A DNA stretch of 64,000 bases from Topomyia yanbarensis (lineage: Eukaryota > Arthropoda > Insecta > Diptera > Culicidae). The DNA lies in NCBI RefSeq assembly GCF_030247195.1, contig NC_080672.1:28155906-28219905 (forward strand), written 5' to 3'. The translations under genes were made by a program, and so were the position numbers. A model generated the notes under the pieces. The model saw only the letters and a list, made by a program, of their open reading frames with translations. It did not search any database and had not been told where the DNA came from. Within the stretch, counting starts at the first letter, position 1; every line of letters starts with the position of its first letter. Shown piece after piece: positions 22,746 through 34,685 of the stretch.

Positions 22746-25700
22746 TCTCATTCAACTTGCACACTAACCCCGGGACCCTTGAAAACAACATTCGCACATT
22801 CCATCAGCACGCTACCAAGCACTCAAGGAGGCGAAAGGGTTCCCGGTATTTTCAACCCCTCGCATTTTGGTTGTTAGACTGTGTCGATATGGGCAATAAC
22901 TCATTGTCTTTGATAGGTTCTGAACTTGGGACATTCGCAGTTTCGGTGTTTCGGTTATGTACTTTCGATAGTCATTCTCCGGCTCCTCGGACAGTCGACT
23001 GCATCAGCCAGGCAGTTGGTAGCGCTCCCGATGCACATGTCTGTCAGGATCGTTTCAAAATACAACCAGACATGCAAAAAAAACGACCGAACTGGAGTTC
23101 AGTGGCTTCGCGTTGCGTGAAGACGGACCGTACCAGACAAACAACCTTACCAGAGCACGAAAACAATAAATTTAATCAGTCCGGCTTGGGTTAGAATGTC
23201 GGTACGGGTGTTCTGTTTGTGTTCTAATTTCGAGTCTTATGCTTTAGGAAGTTACGCATCTTGTTCCGGACCAAGGATGCAAAATGCCTACCTTTTCTGC
23301 GGCTGTAATTTTTCTGCCTACATTCTCATTTCTCTCTCGATGCTGCTGTCATTCGCTTGTGCAGGACGCCCAGCGCTGTACGGCTGCCTGTGTGCAAAGC
23401 AGTAACATGACAAAAAACTACTGTCCCCAGTACAGCCAGCAGACGCGAGCGGTACAGCTTCTCTTTCCTCATTTTACATTTTTTAATATTTTCAATCTTT
23501 TTGATATTTTTATTCAAAAATTACGACAATGAATGCGGCTTATTTACGCCACGGCCGGCATCAACGCTTTCGTGTGCGGGCCTCTCCCTTTGACTATGGA
23601 GAGAAAAATGTACAAGACGAGAGAACAAACTTTACTACGCCACACTCTCACCGAGCAGTCAGAGTACAGCAGCAAAACAAAAATGTATTCTACTGCTGTA
23701 CGGGAAAATGTACTCGGTTTGGCTAACGTCCTGACAAGAGCTGTAGTGATACGTCGCAGTAGCGGGCTGTGCGGCTTGTACAAATGTAAATATACCGAAA
23801 AAAATGTAATCTATCGGTACCGTTGGCATCCCTGTTCCGGACTATCCTTTCAGCGTAGCGATGCGACAAAGAAGAGTGGAAAAAAGATACTTTTGCAACG
23901 GTCCTGTCTGGCCAGCCACTTTTTAGTCTTCTTGTGTGCCATTTCGTGAGTACTTTGAACGCATATTTTCCGGATATGTTGAGCCCTTAATAGCAACGAT
24001 CCCGTCTGTAGGGTCGCTAGCAGACATCTCGAAAGGAAAGTATTGTGTTTGATTCCCTATCGGTGGCGGATCGGCTTAGGTTCCTTAGAAGTTAGAAACG
24101 ATCCGCACTGGAGCCGAATCCTCAAGGCAACCGATGAATTATGGGTTGTGGCGATCATGAATTTTGATCGGGATCCAAGATTAGAGAATAATCGACGGAG
24201 CACGTTCCCTGCCAGCTGTTGTGTGAAGGTAGATAGCTAATTGGGCGGTGTCTGTTGTATCAGGGTGGAATATTTAACTGCTAAAATTCACTGATACAGT
24301 GCCCATCTGTTTGATTGTCTTTGAATGTTGAACAGACAGCTGGATTCGAGCTGTGCAATCATACGTTTTGCAAGCAATCTACAATTAGTTGTAAACTATG
24401 TTTGCTGGTAATTTTGAACGTGTTTCTATTCTTGAATAACACAGGTGCTTTCAATATTATTTCAACAATTATTTATTTTATTAACTGTTGGTATTATACT
24501 AAGGTTTACCGAATAGTAGAGGATCTCTCAGCCTCCGTAGTAGAGCCCTAACGCCACCTTCCGATCTTTACCAATTATGGTGCAATTCTCTATAGCCATT
24601 TTGTTTGTGGACTTTTTAAGATTAGCATAAAAATTTTCATTTTTTTAATCAGTGCCAGAAAGATTGCTATTCTGATCGAAAGAGCTATCTTCAGAAGCAG
24701 AGTCAGGCACTATTTTTAAATTTTTATCGAAATATGTTTAAAATTACTTCAAATAAAAAAGATTAAGTCGAAAAGAGTTATGCAGATTGCATTTCTGGAT
24801 CCGGTTCGCTCCACTGTTTACAAATTCCATAAAACAATGAAACTTAAAAATAATTAAAAAGGTAGAACTACCCGGGCCCGAATTTGGAGAAATGTACCAC
24901 CAATCAAATATCGATCCAAATTCGGTAAACGAAGAATTGAGAAAAAATCAGATTATAGTGCTCTGGTATTCCGAGTCATTAGTCTCCATAGGGGTCCGGC
25001 GACGTAAGTAAGTTATTGCACCGATGCGCAACCCAGTGTGTCATTTAAAATAATTGCAGCATTTTAGGCTTTTGATAGCACAACAATATATTTTCAATCC
25101 CCGCTAATTACAGTGTTCATTACACCCAGCAGCCGGCGGCGTCAACCCCGATCGGTGCATGATGATTGCAAATAAAATACAGAACACCTTGCCCCCACCG
25201 AAAGGGTCATTGTCACTTCACTTCTGCCAGAAACGTACCACGATCAAACCATCCACGTCCCGCATAAGAATGTCGATCGTCGGCCACAACCGTCTTATTA
25301 GCGGAAAGCGCAATGACCATCGGCATGAGGTTCCGGCAAAAGCAGGAAAAAAATGGCGAAAAGCACCTCGACCCAACGCTAATCGAACTTCATGCCCAGT
25401 GGGGCTTTCTCGGGTTTCCTTCGCTTACCGGGTTCCGAGAGTTCCAGCCATACGAGAGATAACACCCATAATAACAATCTGGAGGAAATATGAAGCCTTC
25501 TGTGTGCGCTCGCATATTTTTTGGGCACGCGTCGAGTGCGGCGATAAAAATGCATCTGCGCTTTCGGGATTCCTCTTTGGACCTTAACGCAGCGACTCCA
25601 GAGACCGGCTAAAAGGCGAGGGTGAGGTTGTAGGGTACGAGAAGTCTACAGGTAGGTACACAGTGTTCCGAAAAACCAATTTCAATTATACTGTGTACAC

Positions 25701-26955
25701 TCACGAAGTTAGCACTCGTCCTACCAGTGCCCTACCAGTGGAGAAGAGAAGAAATCAGGTGATGTGGAAATGCATTCCAGTTCCTTTTCTCGCCTTGTGC
25801 GCTGATTCGGTGCGGTTGGGAAACGCGATAACGGCCACGAAAAAGCAGAGGTGTCTTCAGGGGGACAGATATTTTCTGACCGAGTTGGAAGGGGTTTAAC
25901 GACTCTGGTTTTTGTAAATACTCTGAATCGCTGAGATAAAACAGTGCACGGTGGTGAGTAGGCCCATCCAAGTGAGCGGTCATTAGTCTTGGCCTGAAGC
26001 GGAGAGAGGCTCAATCAAGTAGCCAAAAATTTAATTTTATGATAGCTTGGTTGGTTGGAAAATTTGAGGGGAGCAATAATTTGTTTTTAATGTCGTGGCA
26101 GGTTGGAAAGGGGCTCGTGCCGGCTGCAGGTGATCATCCAGAAAGTAAACTGTCTGCGACAGATTCTACTCTTCGCAGGCGATGTGGGGAAAAGACAACG
26201 ATATAATTTTGCATATTTTTTCTTTTCGGTTGAGCGCTTCTCGGGCAGTGCGAAAATGGTTTGGTTTAGTAGGCTGCGCGGTAATAGAGAAACAAGCGAA
26301 AATAAAATAACATAAATCACATACTGAACTATACTTTTCCGAGCCTTCCATATGTAGAAACTATCAGTAGAATCGTTGGTTATGGATCTTGGATTAATCT
26401 ATGCAATTGCCTCACTCGAGGCCATTCTTAAACGTTAACAAAAGACCCAAGGATAAAGGGTATGAAGGGAAACGAAAAGAGATGTCAGAGTATGCGTAAA
26501 AAAATAAAACAAAAAACCTATGTGTATTATGCAAATAAATTCCCATGCGGGATTTTTTTTGATTAGTCCAAATTTTAGACCTGGGGACAGAATGCCAAAC
26601 ATAAAAAGTTTGGCTTTTTTATTTCGGATTCTTCTCGTCAGTAACTAAGATTAACTTAATGAAAGATAACTTCAAACACGTACCAAATTGGCGCTAGTTA
26701 AACGCTAAAATCCAAAAAATCACGCATCTTGCGCGAACGCTGGTACCGAATGATGTCTCGGTAGTAAGTGAAGAAATTCCGGTTTGTTGATGAGTCTTTT
26801 GATATAAGAGCCTGGCACAAATCAAAAAGGGAAAATTCATCAAATAGATAAGATATTAAATAATAAAAATAGAAGCAGCTAAAAGGAATAAGTACTAAGA
26901 AAGGAAAAAACGAAGAAAAAGAGAAAACAAAAAAGTAACCAGGAAAAATGAAATA
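22746..26955. other. Non-repetitive sequence between the two skewed satellite domains
   Basis: This 4.2-kb block has ordinary composition, with GC-richer parts at 22760-23460, 23520-23950 and 25120-25620. Open frames of 138 codons (23533-23949) and 142 codons (25159-25587) on the plus strand have no recognised domain, no good splice context and overlapping frames on the other strand. I therefore leave them uncalled. The last part (26700-26955) becomes purine-rich as it enters the satellite. Confidence 0.4.
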
Positions 26956-27363
26956 GAACAAAAGGACAAAAGAACAAAAGGACAAAAGGACAAAAGGACA
27001 AAAGGACAAAAGGACAAAAGGACAAAGGGACAAAAGGGCAAAAGGACAAAAGGACAAAAGGACAAAAGGACAAAAGGACAAAAGGACAAAAGGACAAAAG
27101 GACAAAAGGACAAAAGGACAAAAGGACAAAAGGACAAAAGGACAAAAGGACAAAAGGACAAAAGGACAAAAGGACAAAAGGACAAAAGGACAAAAGGACA
27201 AAAGGACAAAAGGACAAAAGGACAAAAGGACAAAAGGACAAAAGGACAAAAGGACAAAAGGACAAAAGGACAAAAGGACAAAAGGACAAAAGGACAAAAG
27301 GACAAAAGGACAAAAGGACAAAAGGACAAAAGGACAAAAGGACAAAAGGACAAAAGGACAAAA
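26956..27363. repeat. Satellite block 1, unit GGACAAAA (8 bp), 51 copies
   Basis: Exactly 408 bp, that is 51 units of 8 bp. Two early units read GAACAAAA, and single units near 27019-27040 vary (GGACAAAG, GGGCAAAA). The block is followed by about 18 bp of degenerate sequence before the next block. The minus strand has no stop codon in any frame. Confidence 0.97.
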
Positions 27364-27381
27364 GGATAAAAAGAAAAACAA

Positions 27382-28037
27382 GGAAACAAGGAAACAAGGA
27401 AACAAGGAAACAAGGAAACAAGGAAACAAGGAAACAAGGAAACAAGGAAACAAGGAAACAAGGAAACAAGGAAACAAGGAAACAAGGAAACAAGGAAACA
27501 AGGAAACAAGGAAACAAGGAAACAAGGAAACAAGGAAACAAGGAAACAAGGAAACAAGGAAACAAGGAAACAAGGAAACAAGGAAACAAGGAAACAAGGA
27601 AACAAGGAAACAAGGAAACAAGGAAACAAGGAAACAAGGAAACAAGAAAACAAGGAAACAAGGAAACAAGGAAACAAGGAAACAAGGAAACAAGGAAACA
27701 AGGAAACAAGGAAACAAGGAAACAAGGAAACAAGGAAACAAGGAAACAAGGAAACAAGGAAACAAGGAAACAAGGAAACAAGGAAACAAGGAAACAAGGA
27801 AACAAGGAAACAAGGAAACAAGGAAACAAGGAAACAAGGAAACAAGGAAACAAGGAAACAAGGAAACAAGGAAGCAAGGAAACAAGGAAACAAGGAAACA
27901 AGGAAACAAGGAAACAAGGAAACAAGGAAACAAGGAAACAAGGAAACAAGGAAACAAGGAAACAAGGAAACAAGGAAACAAGGAAACAAGGAAACAAGGA
28001 AACAAGGAAACAAGGAAACAAGGAAACAAGGAAACAA
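27382..28037. repeat. Satellite block 2, unit GGAAACAA (8 bp), 82 copies
   Basis: 656 bp, exactly 82 units, nearly without variation. I see one AGAAACAA-like unit near 27646 and one GGAAGCAA near 27870. The block passes directly into block 3 with no change in register. Confidence 0.97.
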
Positions 28038-28205
28038 GGATACAAGGATACAAGGATACAAGGATACAAGGATACAAGGATACAAGGATACAAGGATACA
28101 AGGATACAAGGATACAAGGATACAAGGATACAAAGATACAAGGATACAAGGATACAAGGATACAAGGATACAAGGATACAAGGATACAAGGATACAAGGA
28201 TACAA
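28038..28205. repeat. Satellite block 3, unit GGATACAA (8 bp), 21 copies
   Basis: 168 bp, exactly 21 units, with one variant (AGATACAA) near 28134. It differs from block 2 by a single base and is in the same register, so it arose by homogenisation of one mutant unit. Confidence 0.97.
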
Positions 28206-29073
28206 GGAAACAGAAAACAGAAAACAGAAAACAGAAAACAGAAAACGGAAAACAGAAAACAGAAAACAGAAAACAGAAAACAGAAAACAGAAAACAGAAT
28301 ACAGAAAACAGAAAACAGAAAACAGAAAACAGAAAACAGAAAACAGAAAACAGAAAACAGAAAACAGAAAACAGAAAACAGAAAACAGAAAACAGAAAAC
28401 AGAAAACAGAAAACAGAAAACAGAAAACAGAAAACAGAAAACAGAAAACAGAAAACAGAAAACAGAAAACAGAAAATAGAAAATAGAAAACAGAAAACAG
28501 AAAATAGAAAACAGAAAACAGAAAACAGAAAACAGAAAACAGAAAACAGAAAACAGAAAATAGAAAACAGAAAACAGAAAACAGAAAACAGAAAACAGAA
28601 AACAGAAAACAGAAAACAGAAAACAGAAAACAGAAAACAGAAAACAGAAAACAGAAAACAGAAAACAGAAAACAGAAAACAGAAAACAGAAAACAGAAAA
28701 CAGAAAACAGAAAACAGAAAACAGAAAACAGAAAACAGAAAACAGAAAACAGAAAACAGAAAACAGAAAACAGAAAACAGAAAACAGAAAACAGAAAACA
28801 GAAAACAGAAAACAGAAAACAGAAAACAGAAAACAGAAAACAGAAAACAGAAAACAGAAAACAGAAAACAGAAAACAGAAAACAGAAAACAGAAAACAGA
28901 AAACAGAAAACAGAAAACAGAAAACAGAAAACAGAAAACAGAAAACAGAAAACAGAAAACAGAAAACAGAAAACAGAAAACAGAAAACAGAAAACAGAAA
29001 ACAGAAAACAGAAAACAGAAAACAGAAAACAGAAAACAGAAAACAGAAAACAGAAAACAGAAAACAAAAAACA
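28206..29073. repeat. Satellite block 4, unit GAAAACA (7 bp), about 124 copies
   Basis: 868 bp, exactly 124 units of 7 bp. The unit length changes from 8 to 7 at 28206. Rare variants are GAAAATA (several near 28474-28561), GAATACA near 28298 and GGAAAAC at about 28246. Confidence 0.97.
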
Positions 29074-29822
29074 GGAAACAGGAACCAGGAAACAGGAACC
29101 AGGAACCAGGAACCAGGAACCAGGAACCAGGAACCAGGAACCAGGAACCAGGAACCAGAAACCAGGAACCAGGAACCAGGAACCAGGAACCAGGAACCAG
29201 GAACCAGGAACCAGGAACCAGGAACCAGGAACCAGGAACCAGGAACCAGGAACCAGGAACCAGGAACCAGGAACCAGGAACCAGGAACCAGGAACCAGGA
29301 ACCAGGAACCAGGAACCAGGAACCAGGAACCAGGAACCAGGAACCAGGAACCAGGAACCAGGAACCAGGAACCAGGAACCAGGAACCAGGAACCAGGAAC
29401 CAGGAACCAGGAACCAGGAACCAGGAACCAGGAACCAGGAACCAGGAACCAGGAACCAGGAACCAGGAACCAGGAACCAGGAACCAGGAACCAGGAACCA
29501 GGAACCAGGAACCAGGAACCAGGAACCAGGAACCAGGAACCAGGAACCAGGAACCAGGAACCAGGAACCAGGAACCAGGAACCAGGAACCAGGAACCATG
29601 AACCAGGAACCAGGAACCAGGAACCAGGAACCAGGAACCAGGAACCAGGAACCAGGAACCAGGAACCAGGAACCAGGAACCAGGAACCAGGAACCAGGAA
29701 CCAGGAACCAGGAACCAGGAACCAGGAACCAGGAACCAGGAACCAGGAACCAGGAACCAGGAACCAGGAACCAGGAACCAGGAACCAGGAACCAGGAACC
29801 AGGAACCAGGAACCAGGAACCA
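29074..29822. repeat. Satellite block 5, unit GGAACCA (7 bp), about 107 copies
   Basis: 749 bp, exactly 107 units. At the left boundary GGAAACA and GGAACCA alternate (29074-29101) before GGAACCA takes over. Variants include GAAACCA near 29158 and an ATGAACC near 29598, which supplies the false start codon of a 297-codon plus-strand open frame. Confidence 0.97.
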
Positions 29823-30487
29823 GGAAACAGGAAACAGGAAACAGGAAACAGGAAACAGGAAACAGGAAACAGGAAACAGGAAACAGGAAACAGGAAACAG
29901 GAAACAGGAAACAGGAAACAGGAAACAGGAAACAGGAAACAGGAAACAGGAAACAGGAAACAGGAAACAGGAAACAGGAAACAGGAAACAGGAAACAGGA
30001 AACAGGAAACAGGAAACAGGAAACAGGAAACAGGAAACAGGAAACAGGAAACAGGAAACAGGAAACAGGAAACAGGAAACAGGAAACAGGAAACAGGAAA
30101 CAGGAAACAGGAAACAGGAAACAGGAAACAGGAAACAGGAAACAGGAAACAGGAAACAGGAAACAGGAAACAGGAAACAGGAAACAGGAAACAGGAAACA
30201 GGAAACAGGAAACAGGAAACAGGAAACAGGAAACAGGAAACAGGAAACAGGAAACAGGAAACAGGAAACAGGAAACAGGAAACAGGAAACAGGAAACAGG
30301 AAACAGGAAACAGGAAACAGGAAACAGGAAACAGGAAACAGGAAACAGGAAACAGGAAACAGGAAACAGGAAACAGGAAACAGGAAACAGGAAACAGGAA
30401 ACAGGAAACAGGAAACAGGAAACAGGAAACAGGAAACAGGAAACAGGAAACAGGAAACGAGAAACAAGAAACGAGAAACAGGAAACA
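29823..30487. repeat. Satellite block 6, unit GGAAACA (7 bp), about 95 copies
   Basis: 665 bp, exactly 95 units. The block is perfectly regular until the last five units, which decay (GGAAACG, AGAAACA, AGAAACG, AGAAACA, GGAAACA). GGAAACA is the probable parent of blocks 4 and 5, since each differs from it by one base. Confidence 0.97.
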
Positions 30488-30599
30488 GTAGACTGGGAAC
30501 AGGGGCGAGGGACAATGGCAAAGGGAACAGGGGACAAGGGACGAGGGACTAGGCACTAGGGACAAGGAAAGAAGAGAAAGAAGGAAGTACGAGGAAAAA
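30488..30599. repeat. Degenerate purine-rich satellite edge
   Basis: Loose GGGAC(A/G)AGGGAC-type words (for example ACAAGGGACGAGGGACTAGG) without a strict period. This looks like an old, mutated part of the same satellite domain. Confidence 0.7.
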
Positions 30600-30857
30600 C
30601 GAAAAGTCGAAAAAATGGAATAAACGGAAAAACGAAAATCAGGAAAACGGGAAAACGGAAGAACAGAAAAACGGATAAAAATGGAAAAAGGATAAAAATG
30701 AAAAAAAACGGATGTAAATGGAAAAACGAATAAAATGGAAAAACGTATAACAATGGAAAAGTGGAAAAACGGATAAAAATGCAAAAACGGATAAAAATGG
30801 AAAAACGGATAAAAATGGAAAAACGGATAAAAATGGAAAAACGGATAAAAATGGAAA
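30600..30857. repeat. 18-bp tandem repeat, unit AAAAACGGATAAAAATGG
   Basis: Irregular AACGGAAAA words at 30600-30760 settle into about five regular 18-bp units from about 30765 to 30857. The reverse complement (CCATTTTTATCCGTTTTT) uses the same words that dominate the polypyrimidine domain at 18.8-22.7 kb, so the two domains may share ancestry in opposite orientation. Confidence 0.9.
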
Positions 30858-31260
30858 ACGTTATAACGTTAAAACATTAGAACGTTAAAACGTTGAAACG
30901 TTAGAACGTTAGAACGTTAGAACGTTAGAACGTTAGAACGTTAGAACGTTAGAACGTTAGAACGTTAGAACGTTAGAACGTTAGAACGTTAGAACGTTAG
31001 AACGTTAGAACGTTAGAACGTTAGAACGTTAGAACGTTAGAACGTTAGAACGTTAGAACGTTAGAACGTTAGAACGTTAGAACGTTAGAACGTTAGAACG
31101 TTAGAACGTTAGAACGTTAGAACGTTAGAACGTTAGAACGTTAGAACGTTAGAACGTTAGAACGTTAAAACGTTAAAACGTAAAAACGTTAAAACGTAAA
31201 AATGGATAAACGTAAAAACGGATAAATGTAAAAATGGATAAACGTAAAAAAGAGAATAGA
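30858..31260. repeat. Satellite of TTAGAACG (8 bp), 33 perfect copies plus edges
   Basis: 30901-31164 is 264 bp, exactly 33 identical TTAGAACG units. Edges contain TTAAAACG, TTGAAACG, TAAAAACG and TTATAACG variants down to 31196, then a decayed AAACGTAAAAATGGAT tail to about 31245. Every junction creates the palindrome AACGTT, so one CpG and one palindrome occur every 8 bp. Unlike the neighbouring blocks this unit contains TAG, which stops some frames. Confidence 0.97.
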
Positions 31261-34200
31261 CGATAATTCAAAAATGAGTAGTAAAAATTTTAATTTGAAA
31301 AGCGAAAATTGTTAAATGAAAAGGGAAGTGAAATACAAAAAACCAACGCTTAAAAAAACAGAAACTAAGAGGGAGATTAATTCTTTGTATATGTTAATTT
31401 TATCTGCATGTGATTTCCAGTTATTTTCAATCAACAATTAGTCTCGGACCAGGTTAACAGGTGATAAAGTAAAGCCATTAAGTAATTTTTTCGATTCAGC
31501 GCGAGCTAATTTCGGTATAATTTCCTGGGGGTTGACAGGGGAAATAATGTATTGTAGAAATAAGGTAATGATAATCGCTCGTTCGGAAAACCAGAAGCCG
31601 CCGTCGAAATGAAACAGTGAGACGTGACGTGAAGTGAAGTTCTCCCAATCAAGCGCAAAATGTCGTTTATCCTCGGTGCAGTGCAGTGCAATGCAGGAGA
31701 ACCGAAAATGCATTAAATTGCAATGCATCTTTTTGCCTCCAGTCAGATTGTAAGCGTGTACATAATAACAAGGAACAGCAAAAGTGTCATGAGGTAGGTG
31801 CATTTCGAGGGACCAACGAAATGATGCTGCTTCCAAGCGAATTTGTGTTTTTTTAATATATTCGTGTACTTCCTGAGCGTACGCCCGAGCCCTGCGGCAA
31901 ATTGCGTGCTTTTTACTTTTACAGATTTCTTTTCGTCCTAATTCGAAGCACGTGATCGTGTGGTACTTGCAGCGCAGCAAACGAAAGGAAATGAGTGAGA
32001 ATATACCAATGTTTATTACGTTATTACATTGCAGTTTACCGGAGTACGCAACGGGATGCACTTGTCGAGCTGCACTCAGAATATATTTTCATGTGCCAGC
32101 TTCCTTTTTTTTTTGCTCAAAACATGAGAACAGCCCCACCACGAATCAGCATTGATGCGAGAAAGCATGTTTTCGTCACTTGTCACAGCTTGATGTGCTT
32201 GACTTCTGGACAGATTGGTAATGTTTGAGCGTGTGCATGATAATACCGAGTCCTGCGTGAGATAAAATGCCGGGTGAAGCTGTCAGCTGGACGACGCAGA
32301 GTGGTTGATGAACTCTGACAGATTAGGAACATTCTGTAATAATTGTTTTCCTATTTATTTTTTTGTACGTACCTGTAAACCTTTTGATTTTTGTTTAATC
32401 TGAGTTTGACATCTGCGTGTAGGCAGTCGACCCGAGTAATATATTTTATTCGAATGACAGCGAGTTTGAAATTTGTGACTAAGTGTATATGAAAAATACA
32501 ATAAAAATTCAAACGATATTTGTCTGAGCGAAGTGTCGATTCAAAATTGTTGTACGATCCACCCGAGGCACTGTAAACATTTTCTTGCTCAGAAACACAA
32601 ATCGTTTTTTTTTATTGATGGAACTAGCGTCAATCCGGCGATAGCTTAGTTCTGTGACTAAGTTAGTGTCGGATTCTGATGAGACGAAGTCGAAACACAA
32701 ATTCCATATCTAATTTAGTGTGAATATGAATGAGATTTTTGTATTCAAAATAAAAATGAGTCAATCTAACACTGTCGATTTACCGACTTAAATGTTTCTG
32801 AAATATTGTCAATTTCGATTTTTCCATGGCATATTTCACTTGTGTTAGGCGTCAATAGTATATTTGAAATTTTCATTCTGATCACTTGTCAGTAAGATTT
32901 TGATGCACATTCTTCTAAATTAGTACATATTTTTACGAATTTACGAAATTCAGAAGCAAATACAATTCTCGAAAGCGCCAGTATTAGTCAACAAAAAAAA
33001 ACAAAAATTCAAGACCACCCTACCCGAAGCGAATCATTCAAATAACGAGGATACAATTTGAAAGCGGTGCCGATCGATCGGAATGTTTGATTAATTCAAA
33101 CGCAATACAACAATAATAACATTACACAGAAAGCAGTAAGTTACAATAAACCTATCACAAAGACCCCTTTTGTTTCGAGTGGTTCTGTTGTTTTTACTTT
33201 TTTTTTGTTGCCCCCTTCGGTTTGCTGTTATTAAGCACGCCAAGAAGGATCGCCTCCCCCAAATCTACCAGCAGCGGCGGCGGCGGCGGCGAAATGGGAC
33301 CATCCGGTGAGTGGCTCGGGTGAAAGGCGGGTGGTAACGCAGCGGCACCGGCCAGGATAATGCAAATATGCTGCACTCTACCATCATCGTCAGCATCAAG
33401 ACCCGAGTGTGCAGGGCATGTGCATTTTTCGGCAATACTAAACGCAGACAGGGGTTACTTTTTCCTTGTACTTTATACCCGGCACCCGATATGTGAAGTG
33501 TATTTTTTTACCTTGGCATTGTTTCATTTATAGTTCATATTAGTTTGGAAGGGTTTGCTCTTGAAACTGTTTTCAAGGTTAACAGTGCTCGACTCGACGG
33601 ATGGAGAGGGTTCCACCCGTTGGCGGCTTAATTAAAAGCGAACACGGCAACAAGTCGGACTCCCTCTTCTTTTTTTTTGAAACAAAACGTTCCCTCAAGT
33701 CTACCGGAGACAGTCAGCCAGTGATGATTTTTGTGCAGTGTAATAGCTATAAAAAATTCTACATGCGACAAATGGCATTAAAATTTTCTACGGTTTTAAT
33801 TTTTTTCGGAGTTGTTTCAAACCGTATCTGCTGTTTGTTCGACAAATATTCCGCAAACTTCGTATGATGTTTCCATGATCTATCTATAGTTCATGAACAC
33901 ATATCTTTACACATGAATCGGAATCTCATACGATTCAGTTAATGGATCGAACATCTTAGGTGAAAGTACAATATAATTTCAGGTTGTTAGATCACTGGCC
34001 ACCAGACTTGTGTGAGGTCCTTTTCACACCATCCCTGCGTTCTGGTTTCCGAGGACATGCCCTGGTTTTAACTGGTTTTTCTCAAAGCCTTTTTTTATTG
34101 CCTCTTCTCTTTAATCACGTTGAGATCCAGGTCACAGTTATGCACGATTGCAAGCATAACTGCCACGTAAACTCATGCGCAGGTAGAATACGAGAAAAAT

Positions 34201-34685
34201 ACCTAATACACTTGAATTTCTCAATTATACTATCCTATGTCTCTTTTTAATCTGTCAATAATTCTTCGTTATTTCTCTTTTCAACTCCTTTTTCATACAT
34301 GGAAATTGAAAAGAGAATCCGCTTCAATGAGAATTTTGTAGCTGGTAGACAGGACCGTGTTTACGCATGGGCACACTGGGCCAGAGCCAAGAGTCCTGGA
34401 ATTTGAGGGGCCCCGCGCTTAGGCTGAATATTAAATCATGCTGTAGACTATATTTAAAAAAAAATAGTCGCACTGAATTGTTCATAGCTTTTTAGTGCTT
34501 GGGTAACAATAGATCGATAGTAACTTGTAATCGCACATTGCACCGTATCCCATGTAATCAAGATGTTTAAAGAGCGTCAGAACGACAGGAAACGACTCAC
34601 TGTATGACTATTGGACCAATTCAGTCTACAATCTAACGTTTCGATTCAAGTTTCAATTTATTGTAACAACAATGAAACGTTTGGA
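31261..34685. other. Non-repetitive sequence, no gene called
   Basis: A 207-codon minus-strand open frame (32061-31438) and several shorter ones have no recognised domain, signal peptide or splice context. The block at 33220-33420 is GC-rich with a CGG trinucleotide run (about 33272-33290) and may be regulatory or UTR sequence. At about 34340-34430 a GGCCCC-rich fragment resembles fragments at 46.23 kb and 50.8 kb. Confidence 0.35.

Noticed and set aside
18825..23194. Series of Phe/Leu/Ser-rich open frames up to 492 codons in the polypyrimidine domain
   Set aside because: Composition follows T/C-rich DNA, several frames are open together, and the longest merely runs out into unique sequence.
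25159..25587. 142-codon plus-strand open frame in GC-richer DNA
   Set aside because: Overlaps no splice signals or motifs, and is likely chance in a GC-rich block.
29074..29822. G-quadruplex potential of GGAACCA repeats
   Set aside because: Only GG pairs, separated by 5 bases including CC that would compete by pairing. At best a weak two-tetrad form, not worth a separate claim.
26698..30784. Open frames of 1208, 1279 and 1301 codons (minus) and 297 codons (plus)
   Set aside because: They are the 7- and 8-residue cyclic translations of stop-free satellite DNA. All three minus frames are open at once, which selection on a protein would not produce.
30901..31164. TTAGAACG array as a telomere-type repeat
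   Set aside because: The resemblance to TTAGG is limited to the first five bases, flies lack such telomeres, and the array is interstitial.
31438..32061. 207-codon minus-strand open frame
   Set aside because: No domain, and no conserved-looking motif or neighbouring exon.
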